Shown one piece after another: positions 24,612 through 34,193 of a DNA stretch of 64,000 nucleotides. The first letter of the stretch is position 1, and each line of letters starts with the position of its first letter. Under the pieces are notes generated by a model. It was not told where the DNA came from, ran no database searches, and saw nothing but the letters and a program-made list of their open reading frames with translations. Both the position numbers and the translations under genes were made by a program. The stretch is from Blautia luti (lineage in GTDB: Bacteria > Bacillota > Clostridia > Lachnospirales > Lachnospiraceae), in contig NZ_AP028156.1 of the NCBI RefSeq assembly GCF_033096465.1, positions 3,304,501 through 3,368,500 on the forward strand, in the 5' to 3' direction.

Positions 24612-25028
24612 TTAATGTCCCTTATGCTTTTCTCTTTTCTTTCGCTGTTTTAGTTCAAACATTCGCTGTTCTTCCGCCTCTTTTTTCTTTCGTTTTTTTT
24701 CTTTACGCTCCTGTTTGTTCTGTTCCTGTTGTAATTTCAACGCCTGTTGCGATTTTGTGCCAATGCCAGTTTCCAGCATCTGCTTTTTTGCTGAACGCTG
24801 CATCCGTTTCGGATTTCTTTTTATATCCTTTACAATAGCTTCAACAGCCGGACTGAATTTCAAACCGAAATAGTATTTTTGAATATATTCCTGCACTTCA
24901 TAATCTTTTGGTTCTACGCCAAATGTTACCTTTGCCACAGATAATTTACCATCTTCAATATGCTCAAATATGCCTACCCAAAATGGTTCTTCAAAATATA
25001 CCGTCAATCTTCCATTTACTTTGTCCAT
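24612..25028 (-). CDS. yjdF: YjdF family protein (DUF2992)
   Basis: 138 residues. The N-terminal half (GRLTVYFEEPFWVGIFEH, VAKVTFGVEPKDYEV, YYFGLKFSPAVE) is the YjdF signature. The C-terminal 50 residues are an extremely Lys/Glu/Gln-rich helix (KKRKKKEAEEQRM). Biochemical role is unknown, but the gene is typically controlled by the yjdF riboswitch, which senses azaaromatic compounds; a matching leader lies directly upstream. Confidence 0.9.
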   Translation of the reverse strand: MDKVNGRLTVYFEEPFWVGIFEHIEDGKLSVAKVTFGVEPKDYEVQEYIQKYYFGLKFSPAVEAIVKDIKRNPKRMQRSAKKQMLETGIGTKSQQALKLQQEQNKQERKEKKRKKKEAEEQRMFELKQRKKREKHKGH

Positions 25029-25054
25029 AAAAATCCCTCCTAAAATTTATTGAA

Positions 25055-25170
25055 CAAAGAATGGACAACCCGGAGGGGCAGGTTACTTACCCTATTTATA
25101 TAGGACGGCCGGGCTACCTACCGGCTCTGGCACATCAAAGATGCACGTTGCGTTTTTATCTTTGTTTTGA
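25055..25170 (-). ncRNA. yjdF RNA motif (azaaromatic-sensing riboswitch)
   Basis: The yjdF leader is strongly structured, with the elements GCCGGUAGGUAGCCCGGC and AGGGUAAGUAACCUGCCCCU near 25135-25065. A long-range pairing is seen near AAAGAU/AUCUUU at the 5' side. This composition and the position immediately before yjdF agree with the yjdF motif as I recall it. The aptamer ends near the ribosome-binding site (AGGAGG), suggesting translational control. Exact limits need a covariance search. Confidence 0.7.
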
Positions 25171-25269
25171 TAACTTTCAATTTACCTTCACTTTATTTTA
25201 CCATAGTGCTTTCTAAAGTTCTATTCTAATATACAAAAATGTAAAAAAGCGGTCTTATCCCCCTCGCAA

Positions 25270-25644
25270 TCACACATATATCATGTTTTTCAATACAATT
25301 TCTTCTGCACTAGCTTTTATATTATTCATCAGCCTGACCCACTCCATCTGATCCTGTGCCTTTAATTCTTCAGTTACACCCTGTTTTTCTGTCATCTGTT
25401 CCATAAGCGTTTCCACCTGTTCTCTGACTTCCTGATCGATCTGATTCAGATGTTCATTCAATTTTCCGGTCAATAACATGTATTGATATCTTGCTGATCT
25501 GTGTTCTTTTAAGAACTGCTTTCGTAACATTCCATATTTTCCATATGTCGGTTCTTCTTCTCTTAAAACCAGATCCGGCAAATAGTAATCTCCATGCAAC
25601 GTATAGCTCATTCCATTTTTCTCATCATAAATCTGTTTTTTCAT
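25270..25644 (-). CDS. tnpV: TnpV, transposon-encoded accessory protein
   Basis: 124 residues matching TnpV of Tn4451/Tn4453-like mobilizable transposons: an N-terminal MSYTLHGDYYLPDL motif, the YGKYGMLRKQFLKEHR helix and a coiled C-terminal region. Its role in transposition is not established. It follows the relaxase gene after 3 bases, so both belong to one operon. The serine recombinase TnpX that moves such elements is not in the window. Confidence 0.85.
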   Translation of the reverse strand: MKKQIYDEKNGMSYTLHGDYYLPDLVLREEEPTYGKYGMLRKQFLKEHRSARYQYMLLTGKLNEHLNQIDQEVREQVETLMEQMTEKQGVTEELKAQDQMEWVRLMNNIKASAEEIVLKNMIYV

Positions 25645-25647
25645 AGT

Positions 25648-27066
25648 CTAAATCTCCAATCCTTTGTATTTTGTTTTATTTTTCTTACGTTGTTGGTTTT
25701 CAATCTGGCTCTTTTGAGTTGCCCATTCCAACTGTTTCAGAACGCTTCCCTTTGGCATTTGCTCCATTCGCCGTTTTTCTTCCAGTGCCCTTTGTTCTTT
25801 AATGTCCTGCTGCACCACATCCTCTACAGTTTCCATTCCCAGAATACGCACCACTCTGTCATATCTGTCCGAAATCTCTTGTAAACGTTGATTATCATTT
25901 GATAATTTTCCATTTTCTTTACGCACATCATCTAACTGCGTTTGGATATCATCACATTTCTCCGTAGATTTTTGATATTTGTTTTTCCAGCTTTCTATCG
26001 TTTTGTTAAGTTCTACAACCTTTCCAGCTAATGCAGCAATCTGATTCTTCATCTTGATAAACAATGGCTTGATTTTATTTTCTCTGTAAGGTACTGCACG
26101 TTCAAATGTTCCTGCCTCCGGTAAAAACGTCTTAATCATTCCATATTCTTTTATTTCTTTACTGGCATTATCCATAATCGGCTGCAGCACATCTCGACGC
26201 TCTTCCAGACTTTTTACTTCTTTTTCTGCGTCCTCTGCCCTTTGTTCTGCTTCTTGTTTCTCCCTGCTTGCCTGTTCCTTATCGTCTTTTAAAATCTGGA
26301 TATCTGCTCTGAATTCCGCAATTTGTGCTGTCAGTTCTTCGTTTTCTGCAGTTAGATACTCTTTCTCCTGCTCCAGCTCCTGTACTTCCTTTTTTCGCTC
26401 TTTCTTCTTGAAGTTATAAACATCCAAATGTTCCTCATGAGTACCTTTCTGTTCCCATTCAATGCCATGCTGTTTTGCAATCTCTGCCAGGACCTTTTTT
26501 TCATGGTTCATCCACTGGTTCAACTCTGTATCATGCTTATTTCCACCTTGAAATCCAAGACTTTTTAATGCCTGTTTCAACGAAACTCTGGTGTCCATTC
26601 CTTTTCCTTTCCAATCAGTCACATAAGGAATAAAATCAATATGTAAATGTGGAGTAGACTCATCCTGATGTAGATAACACCCAAATACCCGTAGCGTTGG
26701 ATTCCGTTTCTGGAAGTCCTTTACATATTCATCCAGCACTTTTACAGCCAGATCTCCTTCTACTGTTCCGACAGCCATATCTTCTCGATTTCCAATTTGA
26801 AAAATCACTTCGTGGAACAACTTCTCTTGTTTTCCCTGCCGAATTTTTTCATAGTAATTTGTAATCTGCCGATCTTTTCTTTTTCCGATGTTGTATCTCC
26901 CCACAGCATCATCAAATAACTCTTTATAGACTTCCTTCAGATTTTCATTCTGGTAACAAATATTTAATTGTACTCTGTCCGGTTCTACATTCTCTGCGAA
27001 AAACTCTCTCCTGTTATGGGCCAAAGAACCTTTCCCTATCATACCGCTAATTGTTCGTTTTATCAT
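25648..27066 (-). CDS. MobV-family relaxase (plasmid recombination/mobilization enzyme, TnpZ-like)
   Basis: The start is ATG 27066 after GAGGTGAG, giving 472 residues. The N-terminal 200 residues are a Pre/Mob relaxase domain, with motif III HQDESTPHLHIDFIP carrying the metal-binding histidines His133, His140 and His142 and the catalytic helper residues. Residues ~220-380 form a long coiled coil (repeated Glu/Lys/Gln heptads), usual for the dimerising half of MobV proteins. It nicks oriT to mobilise the element when a conjugation system is supplied in trans. DUF5348 and small accessory genes lie upstream, as in other Firmicute mobilizable elements. Confidence 0.92.
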   Translation of the reverse strand: MIKRTISGMIGKGSLAHNRREFFAENVEPDRVQLNICYQNENLKEVYKELFDDAVGRYNIGKRKDRQITNYYEKIRQGKQEKLFHEVIFQIGNREDMAVGTVEGDLAVKVLDEYVKDFQKRNPTLRVFGCYLHQDESTPHLHIDFIPYVTDWKGKGMDTRVSLKQALKSLGFQGGNKHDTELNQWMNHEKKVLAEIAKQHGIEWEQKGTHEEHLDVYNFKKKERKKEVQELEQEKEYLTAENEELTAQIAEFRADIQILKDDKEQASREKQEAEQRAEDAEKEVKSLEERRDVLQPIMDNASKEIKEYGMIKTFLPEAGTFERAVPYRENKIKPLFIKMKNQIAALAGKVVELNKTIESWKNKYQKSTEKCDDIQTQLDDVRKENGKLSNDNQRLQEISDRYDRVVRILGMETVEDVVQQDIKEQRALEEKRRMEQMPKGSVLKQLEWATQKSQIENQQRKKNKTKYKGLEI

Positions 27067-27164
27067 AATGTTTCTCACCTCTTTTCTGAGCAAGTGCCAG
27101 ATAGCACATAATTTTTATTTACGCCAGTCATGGCGATATTAAAAAATTTTCGCCGGATACGGCG

Positions 27165-27250
27165 GTTTTGTTACTTTTGTCAAAAGTAACGCAAAAGCAC
27201 TTTCGACAGCCGTACCGTCCATCAAAAGTACCCTTGCGCCCTGCCGGGGG
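27165..27250. other. candidate origin of transfer (oriT)
   Basis: This gene-free stretch upstream of the relaxase start has GTTACTTTTGTCAAAAGTAAC, a perfect 10-bp inverted repeat at about 27170-27190. It is followed by AAGTACCCTTGCGCCCTG, reminiscent of nic regions. MobV oriT sites usually lie just 5' of the relaxase gene. Assignment rests on position and symmetry only. Confidence 0.35.
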
Positions 27251-27263
27251 CTATCCAATCAAA

Positions 27264-27491
27264 TTATTCCGGTATTCTTACCTGTACATATTCCAGATCT
27301 CCGCAATATGGTGTTCCCACCAGATACCATTCTCTTGCCGGATTCATCTCCATTCTTGTCCGTACCCACTTATCATCAACCAGCACCTCAAGACCTTCTC
27401 CACAGTGAAATCCCGTATCAATCCATAAGTCCGACGCTAATAACCCATATCTGTCATTGCTACTGTTATATCCTAATCTTCCCTGCTTCAT
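27264..27491 (-). CDS. DUF5348 domain protein
   Basis: 75 residues of the DUF5348 type: an N-terminal GRLGYNSSNDRYGLL, the central DLWIDTGFHCGEGLEVLV and a C-terminal REWYLVG. The family occurs in mobile elements of Firmicutes and is probably a small beta-barrel. Function is unknown. It sits upstream of the relaxase with the candidate oriT between them. Confidence 0.8.
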   Translation of the reverse strand: MKQGRLGYNSSNDRYGLLASDLWIDTGFHCGEGLEVLVDDKWVRTRMEMNPAREWYLVGTPYCGDLEYVQVRIPE

Positions 27492-27640
27492 CGAATCGTT
27501 CTCCCTTCTTCACAACTATCAAATTTACAGCAACCTCACCGTCCAGCCTCAGCTTTCCGTATGCGCCTTACCACTTTCTTCTTGTTTACTTCTCACAGGG
27601 GCGTGACACGCTCCTGTAAAAATGTAGTCAACAAGAACTG

Positions 27641-27874
27641 TTACCATCGAAAGCTCTCTTGCATTCCTTTTCTATCCAGATACTCCTGCCGGAACTTTTC
27701 CCGTTCTTCTTCTGTTGGTGCAGTTTTGGATTTACTGTATACCTCACGATTTACCATTGCATCCAGCTTTTTCTCCAAACCTTTTCTTATATCATCTGCT
27801 TCCTGTTCCTGATCCAGTAAATGATATTTTATAATCTTTCCAAATAACTCCTCTGGAATCATAACGTTTTTCAA
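27641..27874 (-). CDS. small helical protein of mobile elements (complexin-like annotation)
   Basis: 77 residues, strongly charged and predicted helical (HHLLDQEQEADD-like and EEEREKFRQEYLDRKGM segments). Similar proteins in Lachnospiraceae mobile elements are often labelled 'complexin-2', a name without functional support. It lies between the RepA-like fragment and DUF5348 genes. Three TGCAA-based dyads precede it. Confidence 0.65.
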   Translation of the reverse strand: MKNVMIPEELFGKIIKYHLLDQEQEADDIRKGLEKKLDAMVNREVYSKSKTAPTEEEREKFRQEYLDRKGMQESFRW

Positions 27875-27905
27875 GTTCTCACCTTCTTACAATTTATGTA
27901 AGGAC

Positions 27906-27981
27906 GCAACACTGCAATGTCTTTACAGATTGCAACCTTGCATTTTAATTCCGCATTTTCTATATACTCTGCAATGTTGCA
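27906..27981. promoter_or_regulatory. repeated TGCAA-N2-TTGCA dyads
   Basis: TGCAACCTTGCA (27931-27942) and TGCAATGTTGCA (27970-27981) are perfect inverted repeats with centres 39 bp apart. A related CGCAACACTGCAATG lies at 27905-27919. They lie immediately upstream of the 77-residue gene and just beyond the RepA-like gene. Spacing and symmetry suggest binding sites for a dimeric protein or iterons. Confidence 0.4.
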
Positions 27982-27989
27982 CCCTTAAT

Positions 27990-28634
27990 TTATTCCGGCT
28001 TAACTTTATTTAAATCCCAATACCATGAATTACCGATTCGTCTTGCCTTAATTCCAAGTTCCTTTTTTGCATTTTCCAGTGTTCTTTTAGAAATATTCAA
28101 ATCTTCTGCCATATCAAAGATTTCACTGCTTTGCACAGAAGTTGATGTTTCTGCCAGTTCCCTCAGCATCTTTTTTGCCTGTTCCAGTTTATTTACCTTT
28201 GGAGCAATTCCACCAAGCACCTCATCTGCTGTGATTTCATAGTCACCTATCCACTCAAATCCGGTTTCTGTCAGGCGAAATGCTTTGGAATGTCCAAATG
28301 CAGCCAGATTATTTTTAATCTGAACCACTGCTCTTAAGTCCGGTTCTCCCTCTATTCTTCCTACCAGTAATACGCTTCTGGCTACTGCAAAAAAGTCAAT
28401 CGAACCCCTTCCTCTATATACAGCTTTATTTCCACCAGCTTTATTCATATGTCCGATTAATAAAATTGCACATTTATACTTTTCTGCCAGCAAGCTCAAT
28501 CTTTTTGTCATATCCCTTGCTTCATTTGCCCGGTTCATATCCATTGTTCCTCCAAGGTATGCCTGAATCGGATCTAAAATAAGCACTCTCGCACCAGTCT
28601 GTTTGATAGCAGATTCCATTCTCTCATCAATCAT
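27990..28634 (-). pseudogene. RepA-like RecA-fold ATPase, N-terminal part with Walker A lost
   Basis: The 214 residues after the internal Met at 28634 match the AAA_25/RepA helicase-type ATPases of mobile elements. They include Walker B ARVLILDPIQAYLGG, the sensor strand CAILLIGHMNKAGG, RGRGSIDFFAVARSVLLVG, and a C-terminal winged-helix region (NISKRTLENAKKELGIKARRIG). The upstream in-frame residues are unrelated sequence from the other side of a junction at about 28632. The P-loop that should lie about 80 residues earlier is missing, so ATPase activity is not expected. Confidence 0.75.
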
Positions 28635-28985
28635 GAATCCAATGAACTCTGGTATGAACTGGATATAAATAATAAATTTCCCGGTGATATAGAAACAAAA
28701 ACACAGAAATGGTATGCCGGACTTCGCTTTTATGGAAATGATCCGGAACATTCTTTAAACGCAGATATGTGTAATTTTCTTGCTGATCTGCAGGAGAACA
28801 GAGAAAGCCTGGAATCTTATTTCACAGGCAAAGATATGTTTGATATGTGGAAAAAGCAGACGTTGGCATACTACACTTCCAAACCTGTCACCCATAAAGA
28901 AATTGAAGAACTGGATTTTGAGACACGAATCCGTAAACGAGATGAACTTTTAGCACAAAAATTTTCCAATAACGAACAGAAATAG
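28632..28985 (+). pseudogene. C-terminal remnant of an unrecognised protein
   Basis: On the plus strand a frame is open from the junction at about 28632 to TAG 28985 (about 117 residues, including YAGLRFYGNDPEHSLNADM and YTGK-like SYFTGKDMFDMWKKQTL). The only ATG is at 28767. It reads like a real soluble protein whose N-terminus was lost where the RepA-like gene was fused head-to-head. A good terminator follows its stop. I do not recognise the family. Confidence 0.5.
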
Positions 28986-28990
28986 TATCA

Positions 28991-29040
28991 CAGGCAGATA
29001 TGCGAAGATTTTCATTTTCTTCCCATACCTGCCTGTTTTT
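28991..29040 (+). terminator. terminator after the plus-strand remnant
   Basis: AGGCAGATATG and CATACCTGCCT pair with one mismatch around a loop of about 20 bases, followed by TTTTT. Confidence 0.75.
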
Positions 29041-29090
29041 AATTTATTCGCTATTCTTTACAGCCTTATTTTAAACTTTTTACCCAACAG

Positions 29091-29121
29091 AAAAACCCCG
29101 GAAACCTTGCGGTTCCGGGGT
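29091..29121 (-). terminator. tuf terminator
   Basis: ACCCCGGAA/TTCCGGGGT hairpin with five U on the minus strand, about 65 bases beyond the tuf stop. An almost identical copy occurs at 16411-16441. Confidence 0.9.
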
Positions 29122-29187
29122 ATCTTACGTTTGGACACATGTACCTTGCGGTACTCAATATATATAATTTAAGATGTTATGCTAAAA

Positions 29188-30381
29188 TTATTCGATGATT
29201 GTAGCAACACGTCCTGATCCAACAGTACGTCCACCTTCACGGATAGCGAAAGTAAGACCCTGGCTCATAGCGATTGGGTGGATCAGTTCGATTGTCATTT
29301 CGATGTTATCTCCAGGCATACACATTTCTGTTCCTTCTGGAAGGTTGCAAACACCTGTTACGTCTGTTGTTCTGAAGTAGAACTGTGGACGATAGTTGTT
29401 GAAGAATGGAGTATGACGTCCACCTTCATCTTTTGTCAGAACGTAAACCTGAGCTGTGAATTTTGTATGGCATGTAAGTGTTCCTGGTTTAGCAAGAACC
29501 TGTCCACGCTCGATTTCGTTTCTCTGAACACCACGAAGAAGTGCACCGATGTTATCACCAGCCTGAGCTTCATCAAGGAGTTTACGGAACATCTCGATAC
29601 CAGTTACAACTACTTTACGAGTTTCTTCTTTGATACCAACGATTTCAACTTCATCAGATACATGAAGAACACCAGCTTCTACTCTACCAGTAGCAACTGT
29701 ACCACGACCTGTGATAGAGAATACGTCCTCTACAGGCATTACGAATGGTTTGTCTGTATCACGCTGTGGATCTGGGATATAGCTGTCAACAGCATCCATA
29801 AGATCCATGATTCTGTCGCCCCACTCACCGTTCGGGTCTTCAAGAGCTTTAAGAGCAGAACCTTTGATTACCGGGATATCATCTCCTGGGAAATCATACT
29901 CGGAAAGAAGTTCACGAATCTCCATCTCAACCAGTTCAAGAAGTTCTTCGTCATCAACCATATCACATTTGTTCATGAATACAACGATGTAAGGAACACC
30001 TACCTGACGAGCAAGAAGAACGTGCTCTTTTGTCTGAGCCATAACACCATCTGTAGCTGCTACAACAAGGATAGCACCATCCATCTGAGCTGCACCTGTG
30101 ATCATGTTCTTAACGTAGTCAGCATGTCCTGGGCAGTCAACATGTGCATAATGTCTCTTCTCTGTCTGATACTCAACGTGAGCTGTAGAAATTGTGATAC
30201 CACGCTCTCTTTCTTCTGGAGCTTTATCGATATCTTCAAAGTTTTCTACTACGTTTCCAGCAACTCTCTCAGCCAGAACTTTTGTGATTGCAGCTGTTAA
30301 AGTTGTTTTACCATGGTCAACGTGTCCAATGGTACCAATGTTACAATGCGGTTTTGTTCTCTCAAACTTAGCTTTTGCCAT
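29188..30381 (-). CDS. tuf: elongation factor Tu
   Basis: The 397-residue GTPase delivers aminoacyl-tRNA to the ribosome. All G motifs are intact: GHVDHGKT (G1), the GITI switch I region, DCPGHADY (G3), NKCDMVDD (G4) and SALKAL (G5), followed by the two beta-barrel domains ending [10 protein letters not shown]. It is the last gene of the str cluster but has its own promoter in the 272-base gap behind fusA and a strong AAGGAGG site. A stub of the same 3' end exists at 16.4-16.7 kb. Confidence 0.99.
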   Translation of the reverse strand: MAKAKFERTKPHCNIGTIGHVDHGKTTLTAAITKVLAERVAGNVVENFEDIDKAPEERERGITISTAHVEYQTEKRHYAHVDCPGHADYVKNMITGAAQMDGAILVVAATDGVMAQTKEHVLLARQVGVPYIVVFMNKCDMVDDEELLELVEMEIRELLSEYDFPGDDIPVIKGSALKALEDPNGEWGDRIMDLMDAVDSYIPDPQRDTDKPFVMPVEDVFSITGRGTVATGRVEAGVLHVSDEVEIVGIKEETRKVVVTGIEMFRKLLDEAQAGDNIGALLRGVQRNEIERGQVLAKPGTLTCHTKFTAQVYVLTKDEGGRHTPFFNNYRPQFYFRTTDVTGVCNLPEGTEMCMPGDNIEMTIELIHPIAMSQGLTFAIREGGRTVGSGRVATIIE

Positions 30382-30459
30382 TTTAAAACGTCCTCCTTAA
30401 AACAATTGGCTCTTATATTATTATAGAGCATCTTTTCGGTTTTAAACTTGCTATCCTTG

Positions 30460-30488
30460 ATTATATTGCATAATCAGAATATTTGCAA
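30460..30488 (-). promoter_or_regulatory. tuf promoter in the fusA-tuf gap
   Basis: TTGCAA (30488-30483), a 17-base spacer and consensus TATAAT (30465-30460), with the start about 75 bases before tuf. A CTGCCGG/CCGGCAG hairpin just behind fusA (about 30610-30633) lacks a U-run. Confidence 0.78.
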
Positions 30489-30653
30489 GCATTTTATACA
30501 ATTTGATAAGTTTCACACTATAAACAGTGTATCATTATCAATTGTTGTATCATTACAGTCCACACATTACTGAGAACATAGTGAACAGTAACTTTATATC
30601 TCCTACACCCTGCCGGCTTTAAACACCGGCAGACTGCAGATGATCAATAATTA

Positions 30654-32774
30654 TCAGTCTTTCTTAGAAAGGATCTTTTCCTGTACAGACTTCGGAACCT
30701 GCTCATATTTCTCAAAGAACATAGAGTAGTTACCACGTCCCTGTGTTCTGGAACGAAGGTCTGTAGCATATCCGAACATTTCGGAAAGCGGTACATATCC
30801 GCGGATCATCTTACCACCGCCGATATCTTCCATACCCTCGATACGTCCACGACGGGAGTTGATATCACCAATAACGTCACCCATGTAATCTTCTGGTGTA
30901 GTAACTTCGACCTTCATGATTGGCTCAAGAAGAACCGGAGCTGCTTTCTGCATAGCATCCTTGAATGCAAGAGAACCTGCAATGTGGAATGCCATTTCAG
31001 AAGAGTCGACTTCATGGTAAGAACCATCGTATACATTAGCATATACACCAACTACCGGGAATCCACCAAGGATACCAGCTTTCATAGCCTCTTCGATACC
31101 TTCGCCAACTGCAGGGATGTATTCCTTCGGAATAGCACCACCAACAACTGTGGATTCGAACTTGTACAGTTCTTCTCCGTTGGCATCCATAGGCTCGAAT
31201 TTAACTTTACAGTGACCATACTGTCCACGACCACCAGACTGTTTCGCATATTTGCTGTCGATATCAACAGATTTGGTGATTGTTTCTTTGTAAGCAACCT
31301 GAGGAGCACCTACGTTAGCCTCTACCTTGAATTCACGAAGGAGACGGTCAACGATGATATCCAGATGAAGCTCACCCATACCAGCGATAATGGTCTGTCC
31401 TGTTTCCTGATCTGTATGTGCACGGAATGTCGGGTCTTCTTCTGCAAGTTTTGCAAGAGCTTCACCAAGTTTACCCTGTCCAGCTTTAGTCTTAGGCTCG
31501 ATAGCCAGCTCGATAACTGGTTCTGGGAATTCCATGGACTCCAGGATTACCGGATGCTGCTCGTCACAGATTGTATCACCAGTTGTTGTGAATTTGAATC
31601 CGATAGCTGCAGCGATATCACCGGAATATACTTTATCAAGTTCCATACGTTTGTTAGCATGCATCTGAAGAATACGTCCAACACGTTCTTTCTTGTCCTT
31701 AGTAGCGTTAAGTACATAAGAACCGGAATTCATTGTACCGGAGTATACACGGAAATATGCAAGTTTACCAACGAATGGGTCTGTCATAATCTTAAATGCC
31801 AGAGCTGAGAATGGTTCTTCATCAGAAGAATGTCTCACTACTTCGTTACCGTCCAGATCAGTTCCCTGAATTGGAGGAATATCTGTAGGAGCCGGCATAT
31901 ACTCAAGGATAGCATCAAGAAGTTTCTGAACACCTTTGTTTCTGTAAGCAGAACCACAGCAAACCGGAACAGCAGTACACTCGCATGTAGCTTTTCTTAA
32001 TGTTGCTTTCAGTTTCTCAACAGTTGGTTCTTCACCTTCAAGATATTCCATCATTAAGTCGTCATCAAGCTCACAGATTTTCTCAATGAGCTCTGTATGA
32101 TAAAGCTCAGCATCTTCCTTCATGTCTTCAGGAATGTCAACGATGGAGATGTCATCACCTTTTTCATCGTTGTAGATGTAAGCTTTCATTTCGAATAAGT
32201 CAATGATTCCTTTGAAATCATCTTCTTTTCCGATTGGCAGCTGTAAGCAGATTGCGTTTTTACCAAGACGAGTCTTGATCTGCTCTACTGCACCGTAGAA
32301 GTTTGCACCAAGGATATCCATCTTGTTGATGAATGCCATACGTGGTACATTGTAAGTGTCGGCCTGACGCCATACGTTTTCAGACTGCGGTTCAACACCA
32401 CCCTTAGCACAGAAAACGCCGACAGCACCGTCAAGTACACGAAGAGAACGTTCAACTTCTACTGTGAAGTCAACGTGACCTGGGGTATCAATGATGTTGA
32501 TACGATGTTCCAGAGCACCTGGCTTCGGTTTGCAGTTCTCTTCCAGAGTCCAGTGACATGTTGTAGCCGCTGAAGTGATTGTGATACCTCTCTCCTGCTC
32601 CTGTTCCATCCAGTCCATGGTAGCAGTACCTTCATGAGTATCACCAATCTTATAGTTGACACCTGTGTAATACAGGATACGTTCTGTAAGAGTTGTTTTA
32701 CCCGCATCGATATGAGCCATAATACCAATATTTCTGGTACGCTCTAATGGATATTCTCTTCCCTCTTTAGCCAA
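30654..32774 (-). CDS. fusA: elongation factor G
   Basis: The 706-residue translocase GTPase starts [17 protein letters not shown], with P-loop [17 protein letters not shown] and NKMDILGA motifs, followed by domains II-V (for example [18 protein letters not shown] in domain III and GGQYGH-like [13 protein letters not shown] in domain IV). Full length and undisturbed. It lies 17 bases downstream of rpsG, in the conserved rpsL-rpsG-fusA-tuf order. Confidence 0.99.
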   Translation of the reverse strand: MAKEGREYPLERTRNIGIMAHIDAGKTTLTERILYYTGVNYKIGDTHEGTATMDWMEQEQERGITITSAATTCHWTLEENCKPKPGALEHRINIIDTPGHVDFTVEVERSLRVLDGAVGVFCAKGGVEPQSENVWRQADTYNVPRMAFINKMDILGANFYGAVEQIKTRLGKNAICLQLPIGKEDDFKGIIDLFEMKAYIYNDEKGDDISIVDIPEDMKEDAELYHTELIEKICELDDDLMMEYLEGEEPTVEKLKATLRKATCECTAVPVCCGSAYRNKGVQKLLDAILEYMPAPTDIPPIQGTDLDGNEVVRHSSDEEPFSALAFKIMTDPFVGKLAYFRVYSGTMNSGSYVLNATKDKKERVGRILQMHANKRMELDKVYSGDIAAAIGFKFTTTGDTICDEQHPVILESMEFPEPVIELAIEPKTKAGQGKLGEALAKLAEEDPTFRAHTDQETGQTIIAGMGELHLDIIVDRLLREFKVEANVGAPQVAYKETITKSVDIDSKYAKQSGGRGQYGHCKVKFEPMDANGEELYKFESTVVGGAIPKEYIPAVGEGIEEAMKAGILGGFPVVGVYANVYDGSYHEVDSSEMAFHIAGSLAFKDAMQKAAPVLLEPIMKVEVTTPEDYMGDVIGDINSRRGRIEGMEDIGGGKMIRGYVPLSEMFGYATDLRSRTQGRGNYSMFFEKYEQVPKSVQEKILSKKD

Positions 32775-32791
32775 TGGATTTTCCTCCTATA

Positions 32792-33397
<606 letters not shown>

Positions 33398-33486
33398 CTA
33401 GTCTTCCGTGAATTTTCGATTGATTAATTCCTGCTGTCCTAAACAATAGGATCAGCTCTTAAAATTCTTATGAAACCTTTTTAGAA

Positions 33487-33903
33487 TTATTTCTTTTTCG
33501 GTCTCTTAGCGCCGTATTTAGAACGGGCCTGTTTTCTGTTAGCAACACCTGCAGTATCAAGAGTACCTCTGATGATGTGGTATCTTGTACCAGGTAAGTC
33601 CTTAACCCTTCCACCACGGATAAGAACAACGCTATGCTCCTGAAGGTTGTGACCTTCTCCTGGGATGTAGCTTGTTACTTCGATTCCGTTGGAAAGACGA
33701 ACTCTGGCGATTTTTCTAAGAGCTGAGTTAGGCTTCTTAGGAGTTGCAGTCTTAACTGCTGTACAAACGCCACGTTTCTGTGGTGCAGACTGTTCAACTG
33801 CTTTCTTTCTTAAAGAGTTGAATGTTTTCTGGAGAGCCGGAGCTGTAGATTTCTTTACAGATGTCTGGCGTCCTTTTCTTACTAACTGGTTGAATGTTGG
33901 CAT
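33487..33903 (-). CDS. rpsL: 30S ribosomal protein S12
   Basis: 138 residues with the N-terminal [11 protein letters not shown] and the decoding-centre loops [11 protein letters not shown] and [13 protein letters not shown]. The Lys in TPKKPNS is the wild-type, streptomycin-sensitive residue. It is the first gene of the str operon, behind a near-perfect promoter. Confidence 0.99.
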   Translation of the reverse strand: MPTFNQLVRKGRQTSVKKSTAPALQKTFNSLRKKAVEQSAPQKRGVCTAVKTATPKKPNSALRKIARVRLSNGIEVTSYIPGEGHNLQEHSVVLIRGGRVKDLPGTRYHIIRGTLDTAGVANRKQARSKYGAKRPKKK

Positions 33904-34014
33904 TCCATTTCACCTCCCGATTTATTTCTCCATAGATTTTTCTATGGGGCCTTGCGGTTGCTATTCGTGTAATTACGCGCAAAAAAATTAAACGTTCCTT
34001 TTGCACGCTTGCTT

Positions 34015-34043
34015 ATTATATCCTGCAAATCTCCTGCTGTCAA
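34015..34043 (-). promoter_or_regulatory. strong sigma-A promoter of the str operon
   Basis: Consensus TTGACA (34043-34038), 17-base spacer, consensus TATAAT (34020-34015), leaving a leader of about 105 bases before rpsL. Confidence 0.9.
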
Positions 34044-34115
34044 GGGATTTTACAGGAAATTTGCCTTAATTTTTCAACGTTTTTATTTATTGGATATTTT
34101 GGTCAGGATACGTAA

Positions 34116-34144
34116 TTGCATTTTCCGGATCACTTCATTATAAT
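34116..34144 (+). promoter_or_regulatory. promoter of the amidase gene
   Basis: TTGCAT (34116-34121), 17-base spacer, TATAAT (34139-34144). It overlaps an upstream in-frame ATG, which argues that translation starts later, at 34194. Confidence 0.75.
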
Positions 34145-34193
34145 AACATTCAAAGATAAATACCAACACTATCATATGCAGAAAGGATCATCT

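Larger units (their letters stand above)
25270..28634 (-). mobile_element. remnant of a Tn4451-like mobilizable element
   Basis: In transcription order: a RepA-like ATPase fragment, a small helical protein, DUF5348, a candidate oriT, MobV relaxase and TnpV, all leftward. This is the mobilisation and accessory part of TnpX-type elements, without the serine recombinase. The right end is a sharp junction at 28632. The left end is not clear and could include the yjdF and DUF3784 genes. Confidence 0.6.

Noticed and set aside
29278..30300. Open frame of 340 codons on the plus strand across tuf
   Set aside because: It is a shadow of the highly biased tuf coding sequence, Cys/Ser/Phe-rich with no family resemblance, and the minus-strand gene is certain. 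The same applies to long frames opposite fusA (30984-31808), rpoC (41066-41821, 42026-42754) and rpoB (45145-45924, 45937-46530).
34116..34193. Upstream ATG as the amidase start
   Set aside because: It coincides with the -35 box of a good promoter and lacks a ribosome-binding site; ATG 34194 has one and starts a proper membrane anchor.
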